A stretch of DNA of 45,921 nt from UMGS902 sp045538895 (GTDB lineage: Bacteria > Bacillota > Clostridia > Oscillospirales > CAG-272): contig JAZQEH010000020.1 in assembly GCA_045538895.1 (NCBI GenBank), positions 1-45,921 on the forward strand, given 5' to 3'. The notes beneath the pieces are model-generated. The model saw only the letters and a list, made by a program, of their open reading frames with translations. It had not been told where the DNA came from and ran no database searches. The position numbers and the translations under genes were made by a program. Shown here piece after piece: positions 16,757 through 26,019 of the stretch. The first letter of the stretch is position 1, and every line of letters begins with the position of its first letter.

Positions 16757-16786
16757 TTGACAATTTTATGTAAGCCATGGTATATT
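16757..16786 (+). promoter_or_regulatory. Promoter of the giant surface protein gene
   Basis: TTGACA (16757-16762) and TATATT (16781-16786) are 18 bases apart, with TGG before the -10 box. The leader of about 90 bases contains a possible 7-codon reading frame (16842-16865) behind GGAGG, which ends 18 bases before the gene start. Confidence 0.65.
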
Positions 16787-16883
16787 ATTATATATATTTA
16801 TACTAAATCAAGTAACGGTATCGGAGGCTACACACTCTGATATGAATAAACTTGTTGAAAGCTAAAAAGTGAGGTTATGCGAT

Positions 16884-19800
16884 ATGACTAAAAAACTGTT
16901 ATTTATGCTGTCATTGCTCCTTGTTGCTTCGATCTTTGTTATCGGTGCTATGGCGGCAACAACCGCATATGTAAAAAGCGGTGCTACGGGAACCGGTCTC
17001 AGTGCCTCGTCACCTGTGGGAAGCTTGACAGATGCGTTCAAACTTTTCGGTTCTGACGGCGGTACTGTATATATTATCGGTGAATATCCGATAACTACAG
17101 GCACCACAATTACCGAGAAAAAGTATGACTTTACTTTGAAAGCGGGTAGCGGAGGTTGCATCTGCCTTTCCGCAAACCTTGCACTTGCACAGAATACCAA
17201 TAACAACACAGTAACCTTTGACCTGCCGTTCAAGCTTAACGGCAGCGATACCCGTATACTGTTCGGCGGCTTCAACAACGTTGTTTTCGGTAAGAACTTT
17301 TCCGTAAGTGCGCCTGATGGCGGCTCGCTTAACTTTTATGGCGGTATGCGGAGTGGCAGTGTTGAGGCTGTCACCGAGCTTCCTTACAGTATCGTTGTAA
17401 ATGCCGGAACGTTCAACGTGTTCTCCGGCGGTAACTTCCGTGATTCTATCTCTGCATACGTAGGCTCTATTGCGGCACCTGTAAGCATAACCGTCAAGGG
17501 CGGTACCTTTGGCAAGAGTGGCAGTTATTCAACCGCTTCAAACAATAAAAATTATGATACCTTCAGCGTTTCGGGAATGTCTTTTCTTGCGGATAATGCA
17601 ACGCTTAACATAAGCGGTGGTACTTTCTATCATCCGATTTATATTCAGGGCAGAATCGGCACAGTTGCCGCCGGAGCATCTGCAAAGAGTGACAAGGTAA
17701 GAAAGAATAAAAAGTATTACGCTATTGACGGTGATATCACCGTCAATATAAGTGGCGGTACGTTTAAAGGCGGTGCGGTGAGTGCATATTACACTCAGGC
17801 TGCATATACCACCGTTATGAGAGGTAATTATACCGTTAAAGTTACCGGCGGTACCTTTGCAAGCGGCACCAAGTTTGACGCAACTCAGGTAAAGGGATAT
17901 AGCGGCAGCACTAAAAAGGCTACAATTACTTACCCAACCTCAAAGAGTATTACGCCTATCCGCTTTGACGTTGTAAACGGTGCTGCAAAGACGTACACCG
18001 ACCCTATCCGTGTTGTGTTTATCGGCGACTCGATAACCGAAGGATACGCTGTTGACGATGCCGGAGTTGACCGTCTTACCGAGTCATATCCTGCAAAGTT
18101 CTTGAAATATGCCGAGGCTGCGGGCAAAGAGATCATCGTTGGCAACTTCGGTGTTTCCGCATCGGGACTTCACCCTTCCACAAAGCGTTTTTACAATAAC
18201 ATGCTCGCATGGCCGCTTGTGAGAGATGAGGCGGCTCCCGACTATGTGTTTGTTGCAATCGGTATCAACGATGCAACGACCATCGGCGGTACAAACGGTG
18301 CATTTACTACGTTCAAGAGCAACTATACCAACCTTTTGAAAACAATGGGTAACCTGCCCGATACCGACAAGGTGTTTGTTACGAATGCAATTTACTGCAA
18401 TATAGATGATACTAAAATGCAACGTGCGGCGGCAGTACTTCGCCCGACACAGCAGATACTGGCTGAGGACCTCGCGGCAAGCTCAGGCAAATACGTATTT
18501 GTAGATTTCTACGGACTCACTCTTTCAAAAGGACTTGACGATTCGCTTTTCAAAGCCGACAACGGAAATGTATATGAGCGGTTACACCCTGCAACGGCAG
18601 GTCTTGATTTTATGGGCAACACCTTGTACAAGGCTGCCTTCGGCGGAGTCACAAAGCCCTCTACTGCCAGAAAAACCGTCGTTTATGTATCCGATAGCGG
18701 TTCTTCACGCGGTGCGGGTACGTCTTCGTCACCGATAAGCGACCTTTCGTACGCTTACAGCTTGCTTGACCCGAACAAGGCTTGCACAATATACGTCGGC
18801 GGAACGATTTCCATAAGCGGCAACCTTCACACCCCTGTTTCTACGCAGACTGTTACGTTTGCGGGCTCAGGCTCAAATGCTGTTATTAGTGTACACGGCA
18901 ACATGTTAAAGGCAGGCGCAAACGTAAAGTTTACCAACCTCACAATCAAAGCCGCCGGCGAAACTCTCGCTATTCACGGTTGCTACAAGAATTTTGAAAT
19001 TACAAGCTCCGTTAAGACAAGCGGTGTTTGTGATTTCCACGCAGGCTTCAACGTATATTCCGATGTAAGCGCAAGCTCTAACGCTATTCACGATAGCGCA
19101 AGCTCTGCTTCGTCAAGCAGAAGCTGCACCGTTAAAATAAACGGCGGTACGTACCGCAACTTTACTCTTGGAAACAAGCGTTACACTTCAAGCGCACCTA
19201 TCGGTACGTATAGCGGCACCATGAACGCAACCGTAGGAAGCGGAGTTACGGTTGGCAATAATTCTGCCACATGCACAGGCATAGTAGGACAGAACTACGT
19301 TTCAGGCACTATCAATGCCACCGTTAACGGTTGGGGTAGCGGCAATATCAACGAATATGCACCTATGGGCACAAGGGCAGATTCTGTTACCTACAGTGCA
19401 TCAAAGAATACAGGTAAAGTTTATATCAAGTCAACAAACGGACTTGAAAGCAAGATTAAGTATAAAGAAGTTACACCCACGATAAGCTATGACGGCACGG
19501 CAGTTAAGCTCACATGGCAGGCAAAGGGTGCGGCGACAAGATACCGCATCTTCCGCAGAGTATCGGGAGAGAGTGCATGGGACGGTGCTTCACGTTATAC
19601 AGCGACCACATCGTATACCGATAAAACCATTGCAACCGATACTAAATATGACTATGCGGTTCAGGCATGGATACCGATTGACGACGGATATGACTACAGC
19701 GAGTCTTATATAGTAACTATCACCACAAAGCTTCTCCCCACCCCCTCGTTTACTGCTAAAAATGCCGAGGACGGTGTAAAAATTACAATCACTGCTGTAA

Positions 19801-22025
19801 CAGGAGCAGAAGGTTATAAAATTTACCGCTCGACTGACAACAAAACGTTCTCACAGCTTGGAAAAACCACCTCTACCACATATGTGGATACTACTGCCAC
19901 TGCAAACAAAACCTATTATTACCGTGTCCGTGCCTATAATCAGGCAGAGGGAACAAGGTACAGTGCCGAATCTGCAAGTGTTGCCACCATTCGTCTGGCT
20001 CCGGTTAATGCTACCGTTTACTATAGCGGAATTGACAACGCAGTTCACCTTAGCTGGAGTGCTGTAACAAATGCGACAAGATACCGCATCTTCCGCAGGA
20101 AAGCAGGCGAGAGTGCATGGGACGGTGCTTCAAGATATTCGGCAACCACTGCATATGCTGACACCACTGCAGAGCTCGGTGTTGCGTATGAATATGCAGT
20201 TCAGTCATGGGTTCCTCTCGGCGACCAATTCATATACAGCACGGGTATTGTCAAGGCTGTAACTCCTACTACGGTTACTGCTCCGACTATTAAAGTAAGT
20301 AATGCTATAGACGGTGCTAAAATTACCGCATCCGGTGTTACAGGGGCAAGCGGCTACGTCTTCTACCGTTCCACCGACGGCAAGACGTGGTCCCATATCA
20401 AAACTACCACCTCGGCTACTTACGTTGACACTGCCGCAAAGGATAATACCGCATATTACTATTGTGCTTGTGCTTATATCGGCTCAAATCGAAGCGATTA
20501 TTCGGCACCGGTTCAGACGATAAGACTGGCTGCGGTAGATTGTAGTATTTATTATAGCGGAAGTGATAATGGAGTTCACCTCAGCTGGTCAGCGGTAAAG
20601 AACGCAGACAGATACCGCATTTTCCGCAGAAAAGCAGACGAGAGTGCATGGGACGGTGCTTCAAGATATTCGGCAACCACTGAATATGTTGATACCACTG
20701 CCGAAGTAGGCGTTACGTATGTATACGCAATTCAGTCGTGGGTTCTCCTCGGTGACAAGTATATATACAGCTCGGGAATCAGCAAAACTATAACACCTAC
20801 TGTTATTTCTGCCCCCACACTTACAGTTAAAAACACCGTAGACGGTTTAAGCATGACCGCTTCGGCAGCTACCGATGCAGACGGATATATCTTCTATCGC
20901 TCCACCGACGGTAAAGCTTTTACACAAATAGCTAAAACGACCTCTGCTACCTATGTAGACAAAACCGCAAAAGCAGATACAACATACTATTACTATGTAT
21001 GCACATACGTAGACGTATGCCGAAGTGAGAAATCGGAAGCGTTTACTACGGTAAGGGTTGCACCGATAGACTTTGCCGTGTATTTTGACGGTACCGACCA
21101 CAGTATTCATCTTATCTGGGATGCGGTTAAGGATGCCGCAAAATATCGCATCTTCCGCAGAGTATCGGGAGAGAGTGCATGGGACGGTGTAACTCGCATG
21201 GTAAGCGGAACAGAGTATGCTGACAGTACGGTTTCCACGGGCGTTACTTATGAATATGCAGTTCAGGCATGGGTAACTCTTGGCGACGGATACGTATACG
21301 GTCCGCTTGCCGTTGACTCGGTTACGCCTACGCTGCATGCTGTCCCCGTACTGACAGCGAAGATAACCGATAAGAATGTAATTCTTTCTTCAACTGCGGT
21401 AGAAAATGCAACGGGTTACGTATTCTACCGTTCAACGGACGGCAAGAGCTTTGAGGAACTTGCTTCCGGTACTGTAAATACATACACCGACAACACCGTC
21501 AAAGTAGGAACAAAATACTACTACAAGGTTTCTGCAACCTTTGCAAACGGGGATAGCAGTGACTATTCCGACGTTGTTGCGGTGCAACGCTATGACTACG
21601 TTGAAACACATAGCGGTGCAGGCTATGAAAAGGTACAGGCAAGGGCAAATGAAACTGCGTTTACCTACCTTGAAATGCAGAGCCACTGCGAAACAACCGC
21701 AGTACTTAAGGAGATTCCCGTAGCTCCGTATGTATATTGCGTATACGGTGACTTCATTGTTCAAAATGCAGTCCCCGACTATGATAAACGCACTGTAACC
21801 ATGCCGTATCCGAATGCCGATGCGATTATCTTTGCAGAAACTCCCATAATCAATTACGGCGATGCAAACGGTGACGGGGTGCTTACCTTACTTGACGTAA
21901 TGAGAGTTTTCGGGTATACAACAAATTCTTCGACGGTATTGGATATTGCCGCAGCTAACGTAAACGGCGATACCAGACTTTCAATCGAAGACGTTATCGG
22001 TGTTATCAAAGTCGTTCTTCGTTAA
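16884..22025 (+). CDS. Giant secreted beta-helix/SGNH/FN3/dockerin protein
   Basis: This encodes 1713 residues from ATG 16884, with GAGG nine bases before it. Order: signal peptide (1-24); a right-handed beta-helix-like region rich in ISGGTF-type turns (about 25-350); an SGNH/GDSL hydrolase (about 372-590) with S383 in GDSITEG, the GIND block and H568 in ERLHP; a second beta-helix-like region (about 600-850); eight fibronectin-III-like units in four A-B pairs (about 860-1570); and a C-terminal dockerin (about 1655-1713) with loops DANGDGVLTLLD and NVNGDTRLSIED. SGNH enzymes of this sort remove acetyl groups from plant polysaccharides. The usual Asp three residues before the catalytic His is Glu here. 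It probably binds a scaffoldin and deacetylates fibre. Domain limits are estimates. Confidence 0.88.
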   Translation: MTKKLLFMLSLLLVASIFVIGAMAATTAYVKSGATGTGLSASSPVGSLTDAFKLFGSDGGTVYIIGEYPITTGTTITEKKYDFTLKAGSGGCICLSANLALAQNTNNNTVTFDLPFKLNGSDTRILFGGFNNVVFGKNFSVSAPDGGSLNFYGGMRSGSVEAVTELPYSIVVNAGTFNVFSGGNFRDSISAYVGSIAAPVSITVKGGTFGKSGSYSTASNNKNYDTFSVSGMSFLADNATLNISGGTFYHPIYIQGRIGTVAAGASAKSDKVRKNKKYYAIDGDITVNISGGTFKGGAVSAYYTQAAYTTVMRGNYTVKVTGGTFASGTKFDATQVKGYSGSTKKATITYPTSKSITPIRFDVVNGAAKTYTDPIRVVFIGDSITEGYAVDDAGVDRLTESYPAKFLKYAEAAGKEIIVGNFGVSASGLHPSTKRFYNNMLAWPLVRDEAAPDYVFVAIGINDATTIGGTNGAFTTFKSNYTNLLKTMGNLPDTDKVFVTNAIYCNIDDTKMQRAAAVLRPTQQILAEDLAASSGKYVFVDFYGLTLSKGLDDSLFKADNGNVYERLHPATAGLDFMGNTLYKAAFGGVTKPSTARKTVVYVSDSGSSRGAGTSSSPISDLSYAYSLLDPNKACTIYVGGTISISGNLHTPVSTQTVTFAGSGSNAVISVHGNMLKAGANVKFTNLTIKAAGETLAIHGCYKNFEITSSVKTSGVCDFHAGFNVYSDVSASSNAIHDSASSASSSRSCTVKINGGTYRNFTLGNKRYTSSAPIGTYSGTMNATVGSGVTVGNNSATCTGIVGQNYVSGTINATVNGWGSGNINEYAPMGTRADSVTYSASKNTGKVYIKSTNGLESKIKYKEVTPTISYDGTAVKLTWQAKGAATRYRIFRRVSGESAWDGASRYTATTSYTDKTIATDTKYDYAVQAWIPIDDGYDYSESYIVTITTKLLPTPSFTAKNAEDGVKITITAVTGAEGYKIYRSTDNKTFSQLGKTTSTTYVDTTATANKTYYYRVRAYNQAEGTRYSAESASVATIRLAPVNATVYYSGIDNAVHLSWSAVTNATRYRIFRRKAGESAWDGASRYSATTAYADTTAELGVAYEYAVQSWVPLGDQFIYSTGIVKAVTPTTVTAPTIKVSNAIDGAKITASGVTGASGYVFYRSTDGKTWSHIKTTTSATYVDTAAKDNTAYYYCACAYIGSNRSDYSAPVQTIRLAAVDCSIYYSGSDNGVHLSWSAVKNADRYRIFRRKADESAWDGASRYSATTEYVDTTAEVGVTYVYAIQSWVLLGDKYIYSSGISKTITPTVISAPTLTVKNTVDGLSMTASAATDADGYIFYRSTDGKAFTQIAKTTSATYVDKTAKADTTYYYYVCTYVDVCRSEKSEAFTTVRVAPIDFAVYFDGTDHSIHLIWDAVKDAAKYRIFRRVSGESAWDGVTRMVSGTEYADSTVSTGVTYEYAVQAWVTLGDGYVYGPLAVDSVTPTLHAVPVLTAKITDKNVILSSTAVENATGYVFYRSTDGKSFEELASGTVNTYTDNTVKVGTKYYYKVSATFANGDSSDYSDVVAVQRYDYVETHSGAGYEKVQARANETAFTYLEMQSHCETTAVLKEIPVAPYVYCVYGDFIVQNAVPDYDKRTVTMPYPNADAIIFAETPIINYGDANGDGVLTLLDVMRVFGYTTNSSTVLDIAAANVNGDTRLSIEDVIGVIKVVLR
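19480..21590 (+). repeat. Four tandem FN3-pair repeats
   Basis: Within the giant gene a unit of about 530-540 bp recurs four times. It is marked by the codons for GESAWDG or DESAWDG at about 19570, 20110, 20640 and 21172. Each unit has an A module (RYRIFRR...SAWDG) and a B module (GY-FYRSTDGK). Copies two and three are nearly identical at DNA level over the A module, which suggests recent duplication. Confidence 0.85.
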
Positions 22026-22028
22026 ACA

Positions 22029-22066
22029 AAAAATTCCCGCTAATCCCAGAATTAGCGGGAATTTTT
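22029..22066 (+). terminator. Terminator after the giant gene
   Basis: A 16-bp perfect stem built on ATTCCCGCTAAT, with a 6-base loop and flanking A and T runs, follows directly after the stop codon. Confidence 0.92.
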
Positions 22067-22075
22067 GCTTGGTAA

Positions 22076-22104
22076 TTGCTTTTATAATGGATTCTTGATA
22101 TAAT
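22076..22104 (+). promoter_or_regulatory. Promoter of the sialidase-fold gene
   Basis: TTGCTT (22076-22081) and TATAAT (22099-22104) are 17 bases apart, about 30 bases before the start codon. Confidence 0.6.
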
Positions 22105-22135
22105 GATAATGAAATTCGGTGTCATGGAGGTATTT

Positions 22136-23992
22136 ATGAAAAAAATTATCTGCTTACTTTTAGTTTTTTTAATACTTATTCCGTATGCAAACGCCGCAGA
22201 AACAGTACTTACAATCAAGGATCTGAACAAGGAAAGTTCAAGCGGCAGCCATGCCGAGGATGATTACAGGACCGCTTCTGTTGAAAAAAACTTCAGAGAA
22301 ACGGTTGACCTTACGCAGCCTTCAACCGGCTCCGGACGTTTCAGTAATGCATATTATCCAAGAGTAAAAAAGGTAAATGACGATCTATATCTTATGGTAT
22401 GGCATTACGGAAAAACAGGTGCACATATTTATTATGCAACAAGCACCGACTGTATAAACTGGAAGCCTCAGATTCTTTACAGAAATGACACAGAGGCAAG
22501 CGTTATTACATATACCGAGGGTGAGTATGCCGGCGAAACCGACCGTCTTGTTGCGGTAAATCCCGATGCGGTTGTGCTTTCGAACGGAGAGGTTCTTTGT
22601 ACGTACTATTTGCGTCCTAACAAGGGATATACGTTTTCATCCGACCATAACGGTTTGTACCTCGTGCGAGGAACCGTTAACGAAAAGAATGAAATCGTCT
22701 GGGGCGAGCATAAAAAGATTTATACAGGTCAGGGCTGGGAGCCGTATATATGGCAGCGTCCTGATGGAAGAATCGAAATCTATTGGACAAGTATTGTTGC
22801 CTACACTTCTATGTACGGTTATGACAGAGATAAGCGTTCTACCTGTACTATGATGATCTGGTCCGATGACAACGGTCACACATGGACACCTAAGGTAGAA
22901 GCAGGCGACAAGAATCACTATCAGGCATACCGTGTTTACAACGAGTATATAGGCGATAAAATTCCTTATGGAACCAATGCAGACGGTTCTCCCATGTATA
23001 AGGATGCCGTTCCGTATTTTGGCGGTCAGATGCCTGCGGCAACAATGCTTTACAACGGAAGAACCATGCTTGCACTTGAAGTCCAAAAGCTTGATAATAC
23101 CTATGATTTTTCATTTGCGGTAAGTGAAGCGGGTGGACAGTGGAAAGAACTCGGGCTTCTTGAAAACGGTCCTGCAAACGCCCATCAGAGTGTTTTCGAT
23201 GCTGCTGGCCCTTATCTTGCTTGCTTTCCGTCGGGTGAAGTTTATCTTACATACCATTGGGCGGGCAGACAGTATTACCGACTCGGCGACCCGAATGGCA
23301 CAGAGTTTACTACCCGTCATTGGTTTGCGGCGACAGGCAAAGGTGGAATGTGGGGATCAAGCGAACTCTTGAGTTCGCATGAAGTTCTTACTGCGGTACA
23401 AATAAAGTATGACGAAGAAAAATACGGTATTCAGCTTGAACACTCTTATCTTAACCACCGTATCAATTCTCCGAAGAGCAATGTTACTACGGACGGTAAT
23501 ATTTCCGATTGGGAGAATAATACCGATGCACTTTTTGTAGGTAGCGAATCGCAGGCACAAATTACACTTCAGACCGCCCACGATACAGAAAATCTGCATT
23601 TTCTCATCAACCGCTTGGACAATTATGTTACATCGGGTGATGCGGTTGCCGTAAACATCGGTGTAGGAAAGGCGTCTTATTATACTGTTGCAGTAGATAT
23701 GAACGGCAACGTAAAGATAACCTCTTTTGTAAATGGAGCTACAGCCAAGGTAAATGCCGATGTAAAGGCAGTTGTTAAGACAGTAGGCACCGTGGACAAT
23801 AACAAAGATGAGGACGAGGGCTGCGTAATTGAAATCACAGTTCCCAAAGACGTTCTTGGTATTGCCGATGCAAAAGAATATCTTGTAAGACCTGAGCTTG
23901 TAAACGTAGACGGCAGAGGCATTATACGTGACACACTTACAGGAGCGAGCTATTATGCCACAACTTTTTGGCCCAAAGTAATACTTGACTGA
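22136..23992 (+). CDS. Secreted sialidase-fold protein, C-terminally frameshifted
   Basis: This encodes 618 residues from ATG 22136 with GGAGG at 22126-22130. A signal peptide (about 1-20) is followed by a beta-propeller (about 60-440) of the sialidase/BNR superfamily. The propeller has an Asp-box WSDDNGHTW near residue 242 and a related STDCINWKP earlier. Residues about 455-610 look like a CBM9-like or DOMON beta-sandwich starting at SDWENNTDALFVG. The propeller could hydrolyse or bind terminal sugars, but no sialidase Arg triad was confirmed. The stop codon arises inside a TGAC-TGAC tandem duplication (23986-23993). Without it the frame runs 40 codons on to 24113, directly before a terminator. 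There is no dockerin. Confidence 0.8.
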   Translation: MKKIICLLLVFLILIPYANAAETVLTIKDLNKESSSGSHAEDDYRTASVEKNFRETVDLTQPSTGSGRFSNAYYPRVKKVNDDLYLMVWHYGKTGAHIYYATSTDCINWKPQILYRNDTEASVITYTEGEYAGETDRLVAVNPDAVVLSNGEVLCTYYLRPNKGYTFSSDHNGLYLVRGTVNEKNEIVWGEHKKIYTGQGWEPYIWQRPDGRIEIYWTSIVAYTSMYGYDRDKRSTCTMMIWSDDNGHTWTPKVEAGDKNHYQAYRVYNEYIGDKIPYGTNADGSPMYKDAVPYFGGQMPAATMLYNGRTMLALEVQKLDNTYDFSFAVSEAGGQWKELGLLENGPANAHQSVFDAAGPYLACFPSGEVYLTYHWAGRQYYRLGDPNGTEFTTRHWFAATGKGGMWGSSELLSSHEVLTAVQIKYDEEKYGIQLEHSYLNHRINSPKSNVTTDGNISDWENNTDALFVGSESQAQITLQTAHDTENLHFLINRLDNYVTSGDAVAVNIGVGKASYYTVAVDMNGNVKITSFVNGATAKVNADVKAVVKTVGTVDNNKDEDEGCVIEITVPKDVLGIADAKEYLVRPELVNVDGRGIIRDTLTGASYYATTFWPKVILD

Positions 23993-24113
23993 CGGCAGTT
24001 TTAAGGTTGTATCTATGTCCGACCGTGATGCTCACTATAAGCTTGTATTGGACAAAGGCAATGAGAATATTGCATGGGACAGAGCAACCGATACGGCTAC
24101 GCTTGTAAAATAA
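23993..24113 (+). pseudogene. Severed C-terminus of the preceding gene
   Basis: In the +1 frame relative to the upstream gene, 23991-24113 encodes DGSFKVVSMSDRDAHYKLVL and then about 20 further residues, ending in TAA. It has no start or ribosome site of its own. Removing one TGAC copy joins the two frames. The terminator right after the TAA supports this as the original gene end. A sequencing error is an alternative cause. Confidence 0.65.
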
Positions 24114-24152
24114 AACAAATCAGAACTTGCTTTTGCAAGTGCTGATTTGTTT
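24113..24152. terminator. Bidirectional terminator
   Basis: AAACAAATCAG and ACTTGC pair with GCAAGT and CTGATTTGTTT around a TTTT loop. It serves the plus-strand sialidase-fold gene and the minus-strand LysR gene. Confidence 0.88.
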
Positions 24153-24182
24153 CAACTCGGCTGCATATCGAATATCGCCGTT

Positions 24183-25067
24183 TTAATTTTCATGTGCCTG
24201 AGTTTCAAACTGGCTTGGATGATTTCCGCTTTTTCGGAAATATTCTTGCCCGAATTCAACAAAAGACTTGGCGGCATCGCTTAACTGCACGTCTTTTATA
24301 TTAAAGGCGTATATTGTGCGGTGACAGTCAAAATCGGCAAACGGACGAGCCACTATTCCTTCTCCCGAAACTCCCGACCAAGAAAACTCGGGGAAAAATG
24401 ATATGCCAAATCCGTTTCTTACGTATTCTGCAATGGTTGTACTGTTTGAACTTGAAACTACAATGTTCGGGACGTAGTCATTTAATTCAAAATAAGCATT
24501 CATTTGACGGTACATTTTAAAGCCGTGAAGTAATCCGATTATAGGTTGATTGCGTATATCTTCAACAGAAACGGCCTCTTTTTTTGCAAGCGGACTGTCA
24601 CAAGGCATGGCAACCAAAATTCTTTCTGTAAAAAGAGGGGTTGCGACGTATTTGTTTTCATCTTCAAAAGGACGAGATCTGATAAAAAGGTCAGCTTGAT
24701 CTTTTTCTTTAAATATTATTTTTATGTTCGGATATTGCTTTTTAAATTGGCTTACCATCGGTATAAGAACAAACGAACCTTCCTGCATCTGTATACTGAC
24801 GGTGTTTTCTTTAAGATTTAATATAGTGTTCTTTCCTCGCTCAAGACTTCTGAGTGCAATTTCAACGTCCTCATAAAATGCCATTCCGTAGTCGTTTAAC
24901 ACAATTTTGTTTCCGCTTCGTGTGAAAAGTTTAACTCCGAGTTCTTCTTCAAGTTTTGATATTGCATGGCTGACTGCAGGTTGTGCAACAAAATATTTTT
25001 CTGCCACCTTTGAAAAATTTTCAAGTTTTGCCGCATCGCGAAAATATTTAAGTTGTAAAAGTTCCAT
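24183..25067 (-). CDS. LysR-family transcription regulator
   Basis: This encodes 294 residues. The N-terminal winged helix (1-60) has the family block QPAVSHAISKLEEELGVKLF. The rest is a periplasmic-binding-like effector domain. It diverges from the isomerase-led surface-protein operon with 109 bp between starts. In that gap both promoters overlap and two dyads resemble LysR boxes, so control of that operon and of itself is likely. The effector cannot be read from sequence. GAGGG precedes the start. Confidence 0.9.
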   Translation of the reverse strand: MELLQLKYFRDAAKLENFSKVAEKYFVAQPAVSHAISKLEEELGVKLFTRSGNKIVLNDYGMAFYEDVEIALRSLERGKNTILNLKENTVSIQMQEGSFVLIPMVSQFKKQYPNIKIIFKEKDQADLFIRSRPFEDENKYVATPLFTERILVAMPCDSPLAKKEAVSVEDIRNQPIIGLLHGFKMYRQMNAYFELNDYVPNIVVSSSNSTTIAEYVRNGFGISFFPEFSWSGVSGEGIVARPFADFDCHRTIYAFNIKDVQLSDAAKSFVEFGQEYFRKSGNHPSQFETQAHEN

Positions 25068-25078
25068 ATGCCCTCACT

Positions 25079-25094
25079 ATAACTTGTAGTTTAT
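25079..25094. promoter_or_regulatory. LysR-box-like dyad 1
   Basis: ATAA and TTAT flank eight bases (25079-25094). This lies between the minus-strand -10 box and the LysR start codon, fitting an autoregulatory site. Confidence 0.35.
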
Positions 25095-25097
25095 GCT

Positions 25098-25127
25098 ATT
25101 ATACACTATCATGCAGTTGACATTCAA
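25098..25127 (-). promoter_or_regulatory. LysR gene promoter
   Basis: On the minus strand, TTGAAT (25127-25122) and TATAAT (25103-25098) are 18 bases apart. The -35 box overlaps the -35 box of the divergent promoter by one base. Confidence 0.55.
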
Positions 25128-25145
25128 GTGCTTTTTTAATAAAAT
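25117..25145 (+). promoter_or_regulatory. Promoter of the isomerase/surface operon
   Basis: TTGACA (25117-25122) and TAAAAT (25140-25145) are 17 bases apart. Confidence 0.7.
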
Positions 25146-25150
25146 TAAAA

Positions 25151-25165
25151 TGAAATAATATTTCA
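25151..25165. promoter_or_regulatory. Perfect dyad between promoter and start
   Basis: TGAAAT and ATTTCA around AAT form a perfect 6-bp inverted repeat. It lies between the -10 box and the ribosome site of the isomerase gene, a position where a bound protein would block transcription. Confidence 0.45.
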
Positions 25166-25176
25166 AGGTGATTTTT

Positions 25177-26019
25177 ATGCTATTATCTATGGACACAACA
25201 CGCCTCAGGTGGCGGTTTGGAATAAATAAAACGTTAGAATTGTTAAAAGAAGCGGGATTTGATGCGTTTGATTTTTCTTTTTCCAATGAGAAAGGAATAG
25301 AGTATCCTAACGATGAAGAACTTGCAAAAATGGCAGAAGAAGTTAATGATGCCATGAAAAAAACGGGGCTCGTATGCCATCAAACCCACGCACCGTTTAA
25401 ATTGCTCGAGAATGAGAAATACACTCTCGATAACCCTCACTACCGTGATATTGTCAGCACCATAAAAGTTTCGGCGGCGATAGGTGCAAAATACGTTGTA
25501 GTGCATCCGTTCAGACATGAAGATTATACTGATGAGGTTGGTGACCTTATTGAATACTACCTAACTCTTTTGCCGTATGCAAAGGAGTGCGGTATAAAAA
25601 TTGCTACCGAGAACCTTTTCCGTGCGGCACAGAATCCCGAAAAAATGAACCGATTGCTTCGTGGAATAGATGACGAGGATTTTGTTCTGTGCTTTGACAC
25701 GGGGCATTCAGCGGTTGTCGGTATTCCACCTGAAGATTTTTTGAAAGAAGCAGATTTTAAATTTCTTAAGGCTCTGCATCTTCATGATAATGACGGAAAA
25801 AGGGATTTGCATCAACTTCCATATACGGGAACGTTAAAGTGGGATAATATTTTAGAGGCTCTTGCAAACGGTGGATATGATGGCAACATGAATATGGAAG
25901 TTCCGCTTTACATAGCCAAACTTCCCGACAGTGCAATTCCCGAAGCACTTGCCCTTGCCGAAAAGGTTGGCAGAGATATGATAAATAAATTTAATAACTA
26001 TAAAAAGGAGAAAAACTAA
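25177..26019 (+). CDS. Sugar phosphate isomerase/epimerase-like TIM barrel
   Basis: This encodes 280 residues of the xylose-isomerase-like/AP-endonuclease-2 TIM-barrel family. Likely metal-binding motifs are the QTHAPF strand, VVHPFRHED, ATENLF, FDTGHS and LHLHDNDGKRDLH. Such proteins isomerise or epimerise sugars, or act on inositol derivatives, with a divalent metal. ATG 25177 is preferred over GTG 25168 because AAGGTG lies at 25165-25170. Its stop overlaps the start of the next gene, so the two are translationally coupled. There is no signal peptide; it is the only cytoplasmic enzyme of the operon and may handle sugar released by the secreted partners. Confidence 0.85.
   Translation: MLLSMDTTRLRWRFGINKTLELLKEAGFDAFDFSFSNEKGIEYPNDEELAKMAEEVNDAMKKTGLVCHQTHAPFKLLENEKYTLDNPHYRDIVSTIKVSAAIGAKYVVVHPFRHEDYTDEVGDLIEYYLTLLPYAKECGIKIATENLFRAAQNPEKMNRLLRGIDDEDFVLCFDTGHSAVVGIPPEDFLKEADFKFLKALHLHDNDGKRDLHQLPYTGTLKWDNILEALANGGYDGNMNMEVPLYIAKLPDSAIPEALALAEKVGRDMINKFNNYKKEKN

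Noticed and set aside
19480..21590. CRISPR-like array
   Set aside because: The regular repeats are about 535 bp long and in frame inside a protein gene; they are FN3 modules.
22136..23992. True sialidase assignment
   Set aside because: Asp-box and propeller pattern are visible, but the arginine triad could not be confirmed, so only the fold is claimed.
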